59,843 nucleotides of DNA from Bacillus benzoevorans (GTDB lineage Bacteria > Bacillota > Bacilli > Bacillales > Cytobacillaceae), in assembly GCF_014207535.1 (NCBI RefSeq), contig NZ_JACHGK010000022.1, positions 1-59,843 on the forward strand. The letters run 5' to 3'. Made by a program: the position numbers and the translations under genes. Below the pieces are notes generated by a model, which ran no database searches, was not told the origin of the DNA, and saw nothing but the letters and a program-made list of their open reading frames with translations. Below are positions 17,427 to 26,800 of this stretch, piece by piece (position 1 is the first letter of the stretch; each line of letters starts with the position of its first letter).

Positions 17427-17906
17427 TTAACCTCTTCTGGCGCCTCTTCCACCGCGTTTGGATTCAGTATTGCGCTTGAGAGAAGATAAGCGATCTTCAC
17501 TGTCCTTCAAAAAACGTGCCATTTTTGATTCAAAGTTCTCTTTAGGAGCTCGGTGGCTATCATTTGACTTCCCATGACGCGGACGTCCTCCAGAGTATCC
17601 GCCTCTTGAATCGCCACGATCACCTCTATCGTGTCTCGCCGGTCTTTCTGATCTTTCCGGTCTTTCCGGGCGGTCAATTGCTTTCTTAATGGAAAGACCT
17701 ATTTTCCCGTCCTTTTCCACATTAATAACCTTTACGGTAACCATGTCGCCAACCTTTAAATGATCATTAATGTCCTTTACATAATTGTCTGCGACTTCAC
17801 TAATGTGAACAAGTCCGGTTGAGCCTTCCGGCAGCTCCACAAACGCTCCAAAATTAGTAATGCCTGTTACCTTTCCTTGTAACTTGCTGCCTGCTTCGAT
17901 TGACAT
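17427..17906 (-). CDS. yabR: S1-domain RNA-binding protein YabR
   Basis: General-stress/ribosome-associated type protein with one S1 OB-fold at residues 5-75 (GSKLQGKVTGITNFGAFVELPEGSTGLVHISEVADNY region). The C-terminal tail ends FLKDSEDRLSSLKRNTESK then an RGGRGARRG basic end, as in B. subtilis YabR (128 residues). This copy is 159 residues because about 30 residues rich in Arg, Asp, Gly, Pro and Glu (RPERPERSERP, then RGD repeats) are inserted after the S1 domain. ATG start behind AAGGAGG. It follows divIC. Confidence 0.93.
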   Translation of the reverse strand: MSIEAGSKLQGKVTGITNFGAFVELPEGSTGLVHISEVADNYVKDINDHLKVGDMVTVKVINVEKDGKIGLSIKKAIDRPERPERSERPARHDRGDRGDSRGGYSGGRPRHGKSNDSHRAPKENFESKMARFLKDSEDRLSSLKRNTESKRGGRGARRG

Positions 17907-17991
17907 AAAAAGAAATTTCCTCCTTAAAAATATGCAAAATCATACTTAATCTATATTATACAAAATATGTGAAAGGAGTGCAATAACACCT

Positions 17992-18387
17992 TTATTTTGC
18001 CGTTTCTTCCTTATTATCCTTTTTAGGCAGGGTAAAAATAATTTCATCCTTTTCCGATAAGAAGTATTCTTTTCGCGCTAATTTAGCGATATAATCATCA
18101 TCATTCAGCTTGACAATTTCATCCTTCAGCGATGCCTCGTCATTTTTCAAACCAGCGAGTTCCTTTTCCAGCTGTTCCTTTTCTTCCAGCTTTTTAGCCT
18201 CGGCATGATTCTGCGATACCACGGTTGAAACCATTAGGAAGGCGATGACAGCAGTTAGTACAAAGAAAGCACTCAACCGTCTGATAAGAACCTTTTTCCG
18301 TCTTGCAGCCAGCAATTGGCCTTCCTCTTGCTGTACAGCATATTGAGTTTTGAGCTTGGTGATCTGTGGCTTTTTCATTGCACCCAT
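17992..18387 (-). CDS. divIC: septum formation protein DivIC (FtsB-like)
   Basis: Bitopic division protein that works with FtsL and DivIB at the septum. The 131-residue protein has a short basic cytoplasmic N-tail, one transmembrane helix (about residues 38-58, FFVLTAVIAFLMVSTVV) and an extracellular coiled coil (about 62-100) ending in the DDDYIAKLARKEYFLSEKDEIIF motif typical of DivIC/FtsB. GGGGG lies seven bases before the ATG chosen. It is downstream of yabP-yabQ as in B. subtilis. Confidence 0.95.
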   Translation of the reverse strand: MGAMKKPQITKLKTQYAVQQEEGQLLAARRKKVLIRRLSAFFVLTAVIAFLMVSTVVSQNHAEAKKLEEKEQLEKELAGLKNDEASLKDEIVKLNDDDYIAKLARKEYFLSEKDEIIFTLPKKDNKEETAK

Positions 18388-18404
18388 CTGCAGTCCCCCT
18401 TACT

Positions 18405-19031
18405 TTATTTATTCTTCCATTTATCTTTCCAATTACTGTAATAATTCTTTAATAATAGTGATTTTCCTGCTAATTTATTATATAACTTCTCGACTGATTT
18501 TTTAATATTTTTCGGAATTAATTTCCAAAGCAGTGTCAACATCCATTGAAATGGTTTTAAGGCTGCTTTGATTAATACCACAATGCATTTAAGCAGCCAC
18601 TTAGCTGCCGTATATAAACCTTTGCCAATTGAGATAATGATAGCTATTAAGGTAGTAATCAGGATATATATCGGCTTATAAATAAATATATTAATAAGCT
18701 TAACAAGAAAACGGTAGACAGAAATACAGAATTTTATCATCTTCTCAAGCGATTTCAAATACCATTGCTTGAGCATAGCCTGATAAGCAGCAAACCCGCA
18801 CAATATGGCGATAAAAATATAAAACCGCAGATCTCCCTTGTTTACCTGGAATAGCGTATAGAAAACGAGCAGACCCTGTATGACCATAAAAAGGACATCA
18901 TTAAGAAATACGAGCCAGCTCTTTCTTTTGCGTCTTTGTAAAAACCGATTATAAGTGTCAAGTGAAGCGCCAAAGAAAACTCCCATGCTGATCATTACCA
19001 GCATGGTTGCAAATTGTGTACTGAGGGTCAT
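18405..19031 (-). CDS. yabQ: spore cortex biosynthesis membrane protein YabQ
   Basis: Sporulation membrane protein needed for cortex formation in B. subtilis. The 208 residues contain several hydrophobic segments: about 6-28, 42-62, 70-88 and 110-160, followed by a basic tail. It overlaps the yabP stop by four bases (ATGA), so it is translationally coupled. Its B. subtilis counterpart is sigma-E-dependent and mother-cell expressed. Confidence 0.92.
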   Translation of the reverse strand: MTLSTQFATMLVMISMGVFFGASLDTYNRFLQRRKRKSWLVFLNDVLFMVIQGLLVFYTLFQVNKGDLRFYIFIAILCGFAAYQAMLKQWYLKSLEKMIKFCISVYRFLVKLINIFIYKPIYILITTLIAIIISIGKGLYTAAKWLLKCIVVLIKAALKPFQWMLTLLWKLIPKNIKKSVEKLYNKLAGKSLLLKNYYSNWKDKWKNK

Positions 19032-19327
19032 CGGAACAACTTGCTAAAGAACCCTTTAGCTTTATCTCCAGGTTGTTCGTCAATATAAACCAGGTCAAAG
19101 ACCCTCCCTTTAATGGACACAATTCCCCTGTCCACATCAAGATTCTTCATTTGCAGATTTTCACCTTTTATCGCCAAAAAGCCCATCACAGTTTCCAATA
19201 AAAACTCTTCGTTGTCAAAGCTCTCTACCTGCTTAACTCCAGTAATCTCTAATGTCTTTCTGCCCCTCATAATGACATCGTGCTCCTGGACAGCCTTCGT
19301 CGAATTAGATTCGTAATACTGACTCAT
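19028..19327 (-). CDS. yabP: sporulation protein YabP
   Basis: A 99-residue YabP/YqfC-family protein (HDVIMRGRKTLEITGVKQVESFDNEEFLLET, then GFLAIKGENLQMKNLDVDRGIVSIKGRV) of beta-rich fold. The start is the ATG giving MSQYYES, with AGGGGATAAGG directly upstream; an earlier in-frame start at 19357 is unlikely. The B. subtilis homologue is expressed from sigma-E. A possible site with TATATT and CATAATC lies 55-80 bases upstream but is not convincing. It is coupled to yabQ. Confidence 0.92.
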   Translation of the reverse strand: MSQYYESNSTKAVQEHDVIMRGRKTLEITGVKQVESFDNEEFLLETVMGFLAIKGENLQMKNLDVDRGIVSIKGRVFDLVYIDEQPGDKAKGFFSKLFR

Positions 19328-19351
19328 CCTTATCCCCTCACAATCACAAAA

Positions 19352-19453
19352 GTACAAGCTGTTTGTACATGATTATGAGGAGCACGAGCAATATAGAACT
19401 TCGATTAGCGAAGCGGGGGCGGCTGGAAGATGGGTCTGACTTCTTCACCCCCG
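19352..19453. repeat. two inverted repeats between yabO and yabP
   Basis: GTACAA/TTGTAC with a five-base centre lies at 19352-19368. A GC-rich hairpin with CGGGGG/CCCCCG outer arms and GAAGA/TCTTC inner arms lies at 19414-19453, just past the yabO stop codon. No T-run follows, so neither is a classic terminator. Confidence 0.5.
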
Positions 19454-19456
19454 GGA

Positions 19457-19723
19457 TCAGACACCCTCGGAAATTCTTTCATCCTTAAGAGTCGTATACA
19501 TTTCTGCAGCTTCTTCTTTTTTCGATGTTTCCTTTATGCTGTCAATTCTAACCGTTACAATTCTTTGACCGAAACGGATGGTTAGTTCGTCACCCTCCTT
19601 AACATTCGTACTTGCTTTAGCCTGAACACCATTGACTAAAATTCTGCCTTGATCCGAAACTTCCTTTGCCAATGTCCGGCGTTTGATTAACCGTGATACT
19701 TTTAAAAATTTATCTAGTCGCAT
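19457..19723 (-). CDS. rqcP: S4-domain ribosome quality-control protein RqcP (YabO/HslR)
   Basis: Small RNA-binding protein that with RqcH adds C-terminal alanine tails to nascent chains on split 50S subunits. The 88 residues are an S4 domain: MRLDKFLKVSRLIKRRTLAKEVSDQGRI, then NGVQAKASTNVKEGDELTIRFG, plus an acidic tail. The ATG has GGGGG eight bases upstream and lies 14 bases after the mazG stop. Its place after mazG is as in B. subtilis. Confidence 0.94.
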   Translation of the reverse strand: MRLDKFLKVSRLIKRRTLAKEVSDQGRILVNGVQAKASTNVKEGDELTIRFGQRIVTVRIDSIKETSKKEEAAEMYTTLKDERISEGV

Positions 19724-19737
19724 CTTTAATTCCCCCG

Positions 19738-21213
19738 TTATCTCATTTCACTTCTTTTGGCTTCTTCCCAAAAGGAGTCAAGTTCCTCAAGTGTATATTC
19801 CGCAAATGCCTTTCCGCTTTCCCTTACCTTTTCTTCAATAAAATGAAACCGGCGGATAAACTTTTGATTCGTCATAAATAGAGCCTCATCCGGGTTGATT
19901 TTATAATAGCGGGCAACGTTCACAAGAGCAAAGAGAATATCGCCGAATTCCTTTACAGACTTTTCATCATTATAGCTTCCGTTTTGCATCTCTGCTTCAA
20001 ACTCGGAAATTTCTTCTTTTACCTTTTCCCATGCTCCGGTAACATCATGCCAGTCAAAGCCTGCTGCAGCAGCCTTCTTTTGCAATTCAAACGCGCGAAT
20101 CAAATTTGGAAGTGATAAACCCGTCCCATCTAATATGGATGCAGACTTAACCCCCTTCTCCTCCGCTTTAATTTCCTGCCAGTTCTTCACGACCTCTTCA
20201 GCGGTTTCAGCCGTTCTTTCCCCGCCAAACACATGCGGATGACGGCGGACCATTTTCTCTGACAACCCTTCAATGACATCTTCAATTTTGAAAAATCCCT
20301 CATCCTCGCCAATCTGAGCATGAAGCAGCACCTGAAGCAGGACATCCCCCAATTCCTCGATAAGATGATCATAATCCCGCTCCTCTATCGCTTCAATCAC
20401 TTCATATGCTTCCTCAATTAAATATTTCTTCAGTGTTTGATGGGTCTGCTTCCTGTCCCACGGACAGCCATTTGGTCCCCTTAATACAGCGATAATTTCC
20501 CGCAGCTTCGCAAAATCTTTATAAAGAATAGTTTCATCCGTTACCGGCGGTATATAAACGGAAGTTAAATTATTTAATTCAGCCGCGCGGTCTAACTCGT
20601 ACAAAGGAACTTTGCGGATTCTCTCTTCCCTGCTCCCGGCAGCTGTCACAATATATACGGCATAATCATACGGCAAGAGCTCCATAAAGCTTAATTTAAC
20701 ATTGGAAGCAACGAACGCATCATAAACCTGTCCGATAATCATATGCTGGCGTAACCCAATCTCCTCTGCTTTTAAATCAGTCGCATCGAGCAGTTGGAAT
20801 CCCTCAATCGGATCAATCTTTAGCGCAGCAAACAGATCATCCAAAAAGCTCTGACCGCCCTTGACTTCAATCTCAACACCAGCCGCAGGGCCTGCCTCGA
20901 TGAGCAGCTGGACTGTTTTTTCCGCTACAAGAGGGTGTCCCGGAACCCCGTAAACAATCACTTCATGTTCTTGATGATTTAATAAAGTTTTAACGATTTC
21001 CTCATAAACCGCTTCAAATTGCTCATGCTTTTCATAAATCGAATCAAAGGATTCGAAGCTAAGCCCCTCCTGCACCAATGCGCTTATCACAGGATGCTCC
21101 TTTGTCCGCAGAAAAATAGGGATCCCGCTTTGCAGCAATTTATAAATTCCGAGCGGCAGCTGGTCCAAATCCCCTGCTCCCAAACCTGCGATGATGATTT
21201 TTTTCATAGACAC
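19738..21213 (-). CDS. mazG: tetrapyrrole-methylase-like / MazG NTP pyrophosphohydrolase fusion (YabN)
   Basis: Two-domain protein of 491 residues. Residues 1 to about 225 form a SAM-dependent tetrapyrrole (corrin/porphyrin) methylase-like domain starting KKIIIAGLGAGDLDQLPLG. The rest is a MazG house-cleaning pyrophosphatase with CPWDRKQTHQTLKKYLIEEAYEVIEAI, LIEELGDVLLQVLLHA, the repeated VKEFGDILFALVN and metal-binding EExxE/D motifs. The start is probably GTG (AGGAG five bases upstream, one base after the yabM TGA); an ATG two codons later is the alternative. It is coupled to yabM and rqcP. Confidence 0.93.
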   Translation of the reverse strand: MSMKKIIIAGLGAGDLDQLPLGIYKLLQSGIPIFLRTKEHPVISALVQEGLSFESFDSIYEKHEQFEAVYEEIVKTLLNHQEHEVIVYGVPGHPLVAEKTVQLLIEAGPAAGVEIEVKGGQSFLDDLFAALKIDPIEGFQLLDATDLKAEEIGLRQHMIIGQVYDAFVASNVKLSFMELLPYDYAVYIVTAAGSREERIRKVPLYELDRAAELNNLTSVYIPPVTDETILYKDFAKLREIIAVLRGPNGCPWDRKQTHQTLKKYLIEEAYEVIEAIEERDYDHLIEELGDVLLQVLLHAQIGEDEGFFKIEDVIEGLSEKMVRRHPHVFGGERTAETAEEVVKNWQEIKAEEKGVKSASILDGTGLSLPNLIRAFELQKKAAAAGFDWHDVTGAWEKVKEEISEFEAEMQNGSYNDEKSVKEFGDILFALVNVARYYKINPDEALFMTNQKFIRRFHFIEEKVRESGKAFAEYTLEELDSFWEEAKRSEMR

Positions 21214-21214
21214 T

Positions 21215-22822
21215 TCATCTCCTGTTTCTTTTCGGTAAAAACATCATAAGCTTACTGCCGAACGGCAATAATGAAAGCTCTTCTTCTTTAAAAATACGTC
21301 CCCTTAAAATGATGATCGTGTACACAGCCCCGCCGATGAAAACTGCGCTTACTGCTTGAATTCCGGCCGATAAACGTTCTGAATAACCTAACCTATAAAT
21401 AAAATAATCACTTAAAAACATATACAACTGCAAGACGCACGTCATGACAAAAGCTGCAAGCGTGACAATAAAATAGAATCTCTTGTTCATCATCACTGTA
21501 CCAATCATCGTACGCAGCTTCATGATTAATAAAACCAATATAAAAAGGAATGCCAGAATCGAAGCACAAGCGGCACCCATAATTCCATACTCCGCAATCA
21601 GGAAGGTATTTAACCCATATTTAACTGCCGTAGAAGCTACTATCACGATTGCGGGAAAAACAGTACACCCTAAACCTTGCAGGATTGCGATTACAGTCAT
21701 AATCACCGAACCGAGAAGAATGAGTGTACTAAGTACCGCTAATACATCCGAGCCGTTTGTGTTTTCAAAAAGGAGCTGATTTGTCTGCCCGATAATATTC
21801 CATAATCCCATTGTCGCCCCTGCACCGACAAGTATACTTATTTTCAAAGCGGACTCAATTTTTTTTCGCAAAAAGACAGTATTTTGCTGCAGCTTTTCTT
21901 TTGTTATCAATGGTACTAATGTTAAGGACATCGATGTCGCCACAACCGTACCTAATTGGATCAGCGGCTGCCCCCGATCATAGACTCCCTTTAATTTCTT
22001 CGCTTCCTCTGCCCCCATGCCCGACTGCACTAATAGCGAGTATAAATTCAGCGAGTCGGCCAATTGGATAAATATCAAAAGCATTGCGCTGATGCAAATG
22101 GTAAACCCCTCGATACTCAATGTTTTCAGGATTATCTTGCTCTTTCCTTTTTGGAACGTACCCGCAAGACGCAGATTAGACCTGTGCCGCCGCCAAAACA
22201 GAAGCAAGAGGATAACGGACACTAGCCCGCCTGTGATTGAACCGAACACAGCTCCGCTGCCAACAACATACAGGGAATAGGACTTACTCATGAGGATGAC
22301 GGCTGCTGCTAATATCGTAGCAACCCTGATAAACTGTTCGCTAATCTGTGAAACTGCCGTTGGAATCATATCCCCGCTTCCCTGGAAAAATCCCCTGAAA
22401 AGGGAGATAAAAGGCATAAAGAGAAAAACCCATGCCACCATCCGGAGCAGCGGGACCAGCTGCGGATCATGCATATGGTCAGCCAGCCAACCCGCGCCCC
22501 AATATAGAGCGGAAAAACAGACTAAACCAAAGCTAAGCAAAAAGAGACCCGATACAACAAATAATTGCCTCACACTGCCATGCCTTTCCTTAGCTGTTTC
22601 AAACGCATATAATTTAGAGATAATAAGCGGAAAGCCGTATGTCGATAAAGCCACCGCAATCCCGTAAAAGGGATAAACCTGTTGATATATGTAAAAACCG
22701 ACATCTCCGACGATATTTTGAAACGGGATCCGATAAAAGGCGCTGAGTATTTTTGTCAAAAGGGCGGCTATTGTGAGAATGAATGTCCCCTTAAATAATT
22801 TCTTGGCATGATCATTGGGCAT
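21215..22822 (-). CDS. yabM: polysaccharide-flippase-family membrane protein YabM (SpoVB/MurJ-like)
   Basis: A 535-residue integral membrane protein of the MOP superfamily (MATE/MurJ/SpoVB). It starts with KLFKGTFILTIAALLTKILSAFYRIPFQNIVGD and contains about 14 hydrophobic helices. Members flip lipid-linked sugars; the B. subtilis YabM substrate is not established. The start is the ATG giving MPNDHAKK, preceded by GGAAGGGG. An in-frame TTG 36 bases upstream has no site and lies next to a TATAAT sequence (22862-22867). It stands at the head of the yabM-mazG-rqcP-yabP-yabQ-divIC run. Confidence 0.92.
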   Translation of the reverse strand: MPNDHAKKLFKGTFILTIAALLTKILSAFYRIPFQNIVGDVGFYIYQQVYPFYGIAVALSTYGFPLIISKLYAFETAKERHGSVRQLFVVSGLFLLSFGLVCFSALYWGAGWLADHMHDPQLVPLLRMVAWVFLFMPFISLFRGFFQGSGDMIPTAVSQISEQFIRVATILAAAVILMSKSYSLYVVGSGAVFGSITGGLVSVILLLLFWRRHRSNLRLAGTFQKGKSKIILKTLSIEGFTICISAMLLIFIQLADSLNLYSLLVQSGMGAEEAKKLKGVYDRGQPLIQLGTVVATSMSLTLVPLITKEKLQQNTVFLRKKIESALKISILVGAGATMGLWNIIGQTNQLLFENTNGSDVLAVLSTLILLGSVIMTVIAILQGLGCTVFPAIVIVASTAVKYGLNTFLIAEYGIMGAACASILAFLFILVLLIMKLRTMIGTVMMNKRFYFIVTLAAFVMTCVLQLYMFLSDYFIYRLGYSERLSAGIQAVSAVFIGGAVYTIIILRGRIFKEEELSLLPFGSKLMMFLPKRNRR

Positions 22823-22917
22823 GATTGTAATAGCCCCTTCCACAAAATGAAATTCCAAAGTATTATAGCATATTTTTCCACGGGAGTTTTATAAAAGAAA
22901 GGCTCTATTAATGTTCA

Positions 22918-23017
22918 TTGTTGATATTAACCTTATGTGTATGGCGTGAACGTGTTTTCCTTGGTAACAAGGAACGTAGTGAAACCCATACACATAAGGC
23001 GGTATAAGGGTCAACAA
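22918..23017. repeat. 100-bp nested inverted-repeat element
   Basis: Outer arms TTGTTGA (22918-22924) and TCAACAA (23011-23017) enclose a perfect 14-bp pair, CCTTATGTGTATGG (22931-22944) and CCATACACATAAGG (22986-22999). These enclose a small hairpin TTCCTTG-GTAA-CAAGGAA (22957-22974). It lies between yabM and the spoVT terminator. No ORF or T-run goes with it. It could be a mobile palindromic element or a structured RNA. Confidence 0.65.
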
Positions 23018-23033
23018 CAAGATTTAACAGCGC

Positions 23034-23065
23034 CAAAAGAAAAGGAGACAGCAACGGCTGCCTCC
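23034..23065 (-). terminator. spoVT terminator
   Basis: Nine-pair stem GGAGGCAGC/GCTGTCTCC (one G-U) with a CGTT loop, followed on the minus strand by TTTTCTTTT, about 40 bases after the spoVT stop. Confidence 0.85.
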
Positions 23066-23106
23066 TCTCTCTCTATTCAATAATTAATCTCTAATAAACC
23101 ACAATT

Positions 23107-23643
23107 TTAAGATTCCATCTGTCGTGCCAAGAAACCGGCGGCTGTTTCAACAGCCTTATGCTCAACTTCGCCTAATGTACCCTCTTTGGAATAGATAATA
23201 ACGGCGCCAATTGGGTCTCCATTCGCAATAATGGGTCCAATCGTATAAGAGGTCATCTCCTCCAAGTTGCCATCTGCTAAAGAAGTCTCGCCTGATTGGT
23301 TAATGAGAATCGAATTCCGGTCCTCCATCGTTTTTTCGACCAATTCGCTTATCCCTTTATTTAAGTAATCCTTTTTCGATCCTCCAGCAAGGGCTATGTA
23401 GGAGTCCCTGTCACAAATTAGAACAGGATTTCCAAGGCTATCATATAAAGCTTCAGCATACTCTTTTGCAAAGTCACCTAATTCACTAATCGGGGAATAT
23501 TTCTTCAAAATCACTTCTCCATCACGGTCAACGAATATCTCCAATGGGTCGCCCTCACGGATTCTTAATGTCCTGCGGATTTCCTTGGGAATAACTACAC
23601 GACCTAAATCATCGATTCGACGAACAATTCCAGTTGCTTTCAT
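23107..23643 (-). CDS. spoVT: stage V sporulation protein T (AbrB-family regulator)
   Basis: Forespore transcription factor that adjusts sigma-G genes and spore resistance and germination. Residues 1-52 are an AbrB swapped-hairpin DNA-binding domain (TGIVRRIDDLGRVVIPKEIRRTLRIREGDPLEI). Residues 55-178 are a GAF-like domain. The 178 residues are exactly the usual length. The ATG follows GAGAGG. In B. subtilis it is transcribed by sigma-G; the 200-base upstream region contains plausible but not decisive -35/-10 sequences. The paralogue abrB is also in this window. Confidence 0.97.
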   Translation of the reverse strand: MKATGIVRRIDDLGRVVIPKEIRRTLRIREGDPLEIFVDRDGEVILKKYSPISELGDFAKEYAEALYDSLGNPVLICDRDSYIALAGGSKKDYLNKGISELVEKTMEDRNSILINQSGETSLADGNLEEMTSYTIGPIIANGDPIGAVIIYSKEGTLGEVEHKAVETAAGFLARQMES

Positions 23644-23843
23644 TCAACGTTGCCTCTCTTTCATCTGATGATTTGATTCATGTGGCAATGATTCATATTC
23701 CTCAATATGTAACCTTCGCCATATTTGAACTTAGTATCTTTCATATGGAAACTTCTATACACATCCTAATACTTTTTCTTGTTGGTATTATTAATTCCAA
23801 ATTAGGATGGAATTTCCAGATACATAGGACATAGGCGAGGTTT

Positions 23844-26800
23844 TTAAGAAACTGGTGTTGCTCCGTCTTCCTTTGTTTCATGGAGACCCTGCAAAATTTC
23901 ATGGATGGCCTTAAGCCATGTCTCAAGCTCTACCTTCTTAATGTGAAGGACCATTTTCAGCTGTTTCCCTTCCATGCCAAGCCCGACCATCCGACCGTAT
24001 TGATTACTCAATTTGAAAACCCTTTGCCCATCAATCGTGCTGCTGGCCTGTTCAGATAACAGGATCGTTACTTCATCCTTAACCTGCTTAATGCTTTCAA
24101 CGCCAACAAGCACAGCAAATACTTTAATTTCAGCCACTTTAAACAAGTACCTGACTTCCTCTGGATATTCCCCAAAACGGTCGATCATTTCTTCCTGAAG
24201 TTCTGTAATATCTTCCAGATCCTTCACGCCGCGGAAGCGTTTATACATTTCAATTTTTTGCTGTCCATCGGAAATATATAGATCCGGGATATAGGCATCG
24301 ATATCTAAATCAATTTCAATCGAAACCGGTCTTGGTTCATCTGTATGTTCTCTTCTTCGTTCTTCAATCGCTTCTTTCAGCATTTGTGAATAGAGGTCAA
24401 ATCCAACCGAATCAATAAATCCGTGCTGCTGTGCCCCTAAAAGATTTCCTGCGCCGCGGATTGACAAGTCCCGCATGGCTATTTTGAAGCCTGAGCCAAG
24501 CTCTGTAAATTCCTTAATGGCTTGGAGACGCTTCTCTGCCACCTCCGCCAGTACCTTATCTTTGCGGTAAGTAAAGTAAGCATATGCCACCCGGTTGGAA
24601 CGCCCTACACGACCGCGCAGCTGATAGAGCTGGGAAAGTCCCATTTTATCTGCATCATTAACGATAAGTGTGTTTACATTTGGAATATCAACACCCGTTT
24701 CAATAATCGTTGTGCTGACGAGGACATCATACTCCCCCTCGAGGAAACTGAGCATGACAGACTCGAGTTCATTTTCGTTCATACGACCATGAGCAAATGT
24801 CACCTTTGCATCTGGAACCAGCATCGAAATTTCCTCTGCCTTCCGTTCGATATCCTCCACGCGGTTATAAAGGAAATAGACCTGTCCGTCTCTTGCCAGC
24901 TCACGTTCAATTGCCTCTCTTATTAATTCACCGTTATACTCCATTACATACGTTTGAACCGGAAAACGATTCTCCGGCGGTGTTTCGATAACGGAAAGAT
25001 CGCGGACACCCAGCATGGACATATGGAGAGTACGCGGGATTGGTGTTGCCGTTAAGGTCAGAACATCTACATTGGTTTTTAACCTTTTAATTTTTTCTTT
25101 ATGGCTGACACCGAAGCGCTGTTCTTCATCAATAATTAACAAGCCGAGTTCATGGTAAATAATCTCCTTTGATAATAATCGATGGGTACCGACAACGATA
25201 TCAACCGTGCCATTTTTAAGTCCCTTAATGGTCTCCGTTTGCTGCTTTCTTGTTCGGAACCGGCTGAGGAGACCAATTTTCACCGGATAATCCTGGAACC
25301 GCTCCGTCATGGTTTGGTAATGCTGCTGCGCCAGGATTGTTGTCGGTACCAAGATCGCCACTTGTTTCCCATCCGCCACTGCTTTAAAAGCCGCACGAAT
25401 CGCGACTTCTGTTTTTCCATAGCCTACGTCACCGCAAAGCAGACGATCCATTGGCCGCTCTTTTTCCATATCCTTTTTAATTTCCTGAATGGAGCGAAGC
25501 TGATCCTCTGTCTCTTCATAAGGGAAGGCTGCTTCAAATTCACGCTGCATTTCCCCATCAGGACTGAAAGCATAACCGACCGCCGCTTCACGCTCTGCAT
25601 ATAGCTTTATGAGATCTTCGGCAATATCCTCCACCGAAGATTGGACCTTTTTCTTTACCTTCCTCCAATCATTTCCGCCCAATTTATAAATTTTCGGTTC
25701 TTTGCCTTCTGAACCGACATATTTTTGCACAAGGTTAATTTGCTCTACCGGAACATACAATTTATCCGAACCCTGATAACGAATGTGAAGATAATCCTTA
25801 TGAACGCCATTAATGACAAGTGTTTCAATCCCGAGATATTTCCCGATCCCGTGATTCACATGAACAACATAATCTCCAACATTCAATTCAGAATAACTTT
25901 TAATTCTTTCAGCATTCGATAATTTTTGCCGGCGCTGTGTCTTTTTCGCCCGCTTCGTGAACAGTTCTTCTTCCGTAACAACGGCGATTTTTTGAATGGG
26001 CAGTTCAAAGCCAGTCAGCAGGTCGCCTTTGACAATTTGCACTTTGCCCGTTAATAGATCTGTCCCGCTCGTTATGTCTGCCTCAATCTCATAGTCTTGA
26101 AGAACACGTTCCAGCTTTTTTATCCGCTCTTCATCCATACCAAGAAAAAGGATAGAATAATGGCTCTTTTTCCAGCGTTCAATTTCTCCTCTCAGTACAT
26201 TCATCTGACCATGAAAGTTCTGCATTTGTTTACAATTAATATTAATGATATTCTGTGGATTCGTATTAGGTACATGCCGTAAAAACAAGGATAAATAAAC
26301 GCGCGGCAGTTTTAGACCGGAGAATAATTCCTGCACATTATGAGAAACTTTAATCCCCTGAATGATATTGCCTTCAGCTAATAAATGCGTATACCATTCC
26401 GCTTCTTCCCGCTCCAGTGATTCATTCATTTCCTGAACGCGGCTAATCTCATCGATAAAAAGAATCGTATTCTTTGGAAAATAGTCTAGTAAACTACTAG
26501 CATGATCTTTGGTAATGGATAAATATTTGAATAGTCCCTCAGGCTTTTGCTTATTCCGCAACTGTTCAAGCTCATAGCCGACATTTTGCAAGGCCTGCGC
26601 TTTTGCCTTTTCATCCTTAATAACCTTTAAGCTGGCCTTAAGACCTGTCTCAAGCTTCTCCGCCAGCTGTTCAAACTGCTCGTTCTTGAAAGGTATTTCC
26701 GATGCCGGCCCAATAGACAGTTCTTTGCGTTTTTCAATCGAACGCTGATTTTCCAATGAAAAGCTGCGTATCGAATCGATCTCCGTATCAAACAGCTCAA

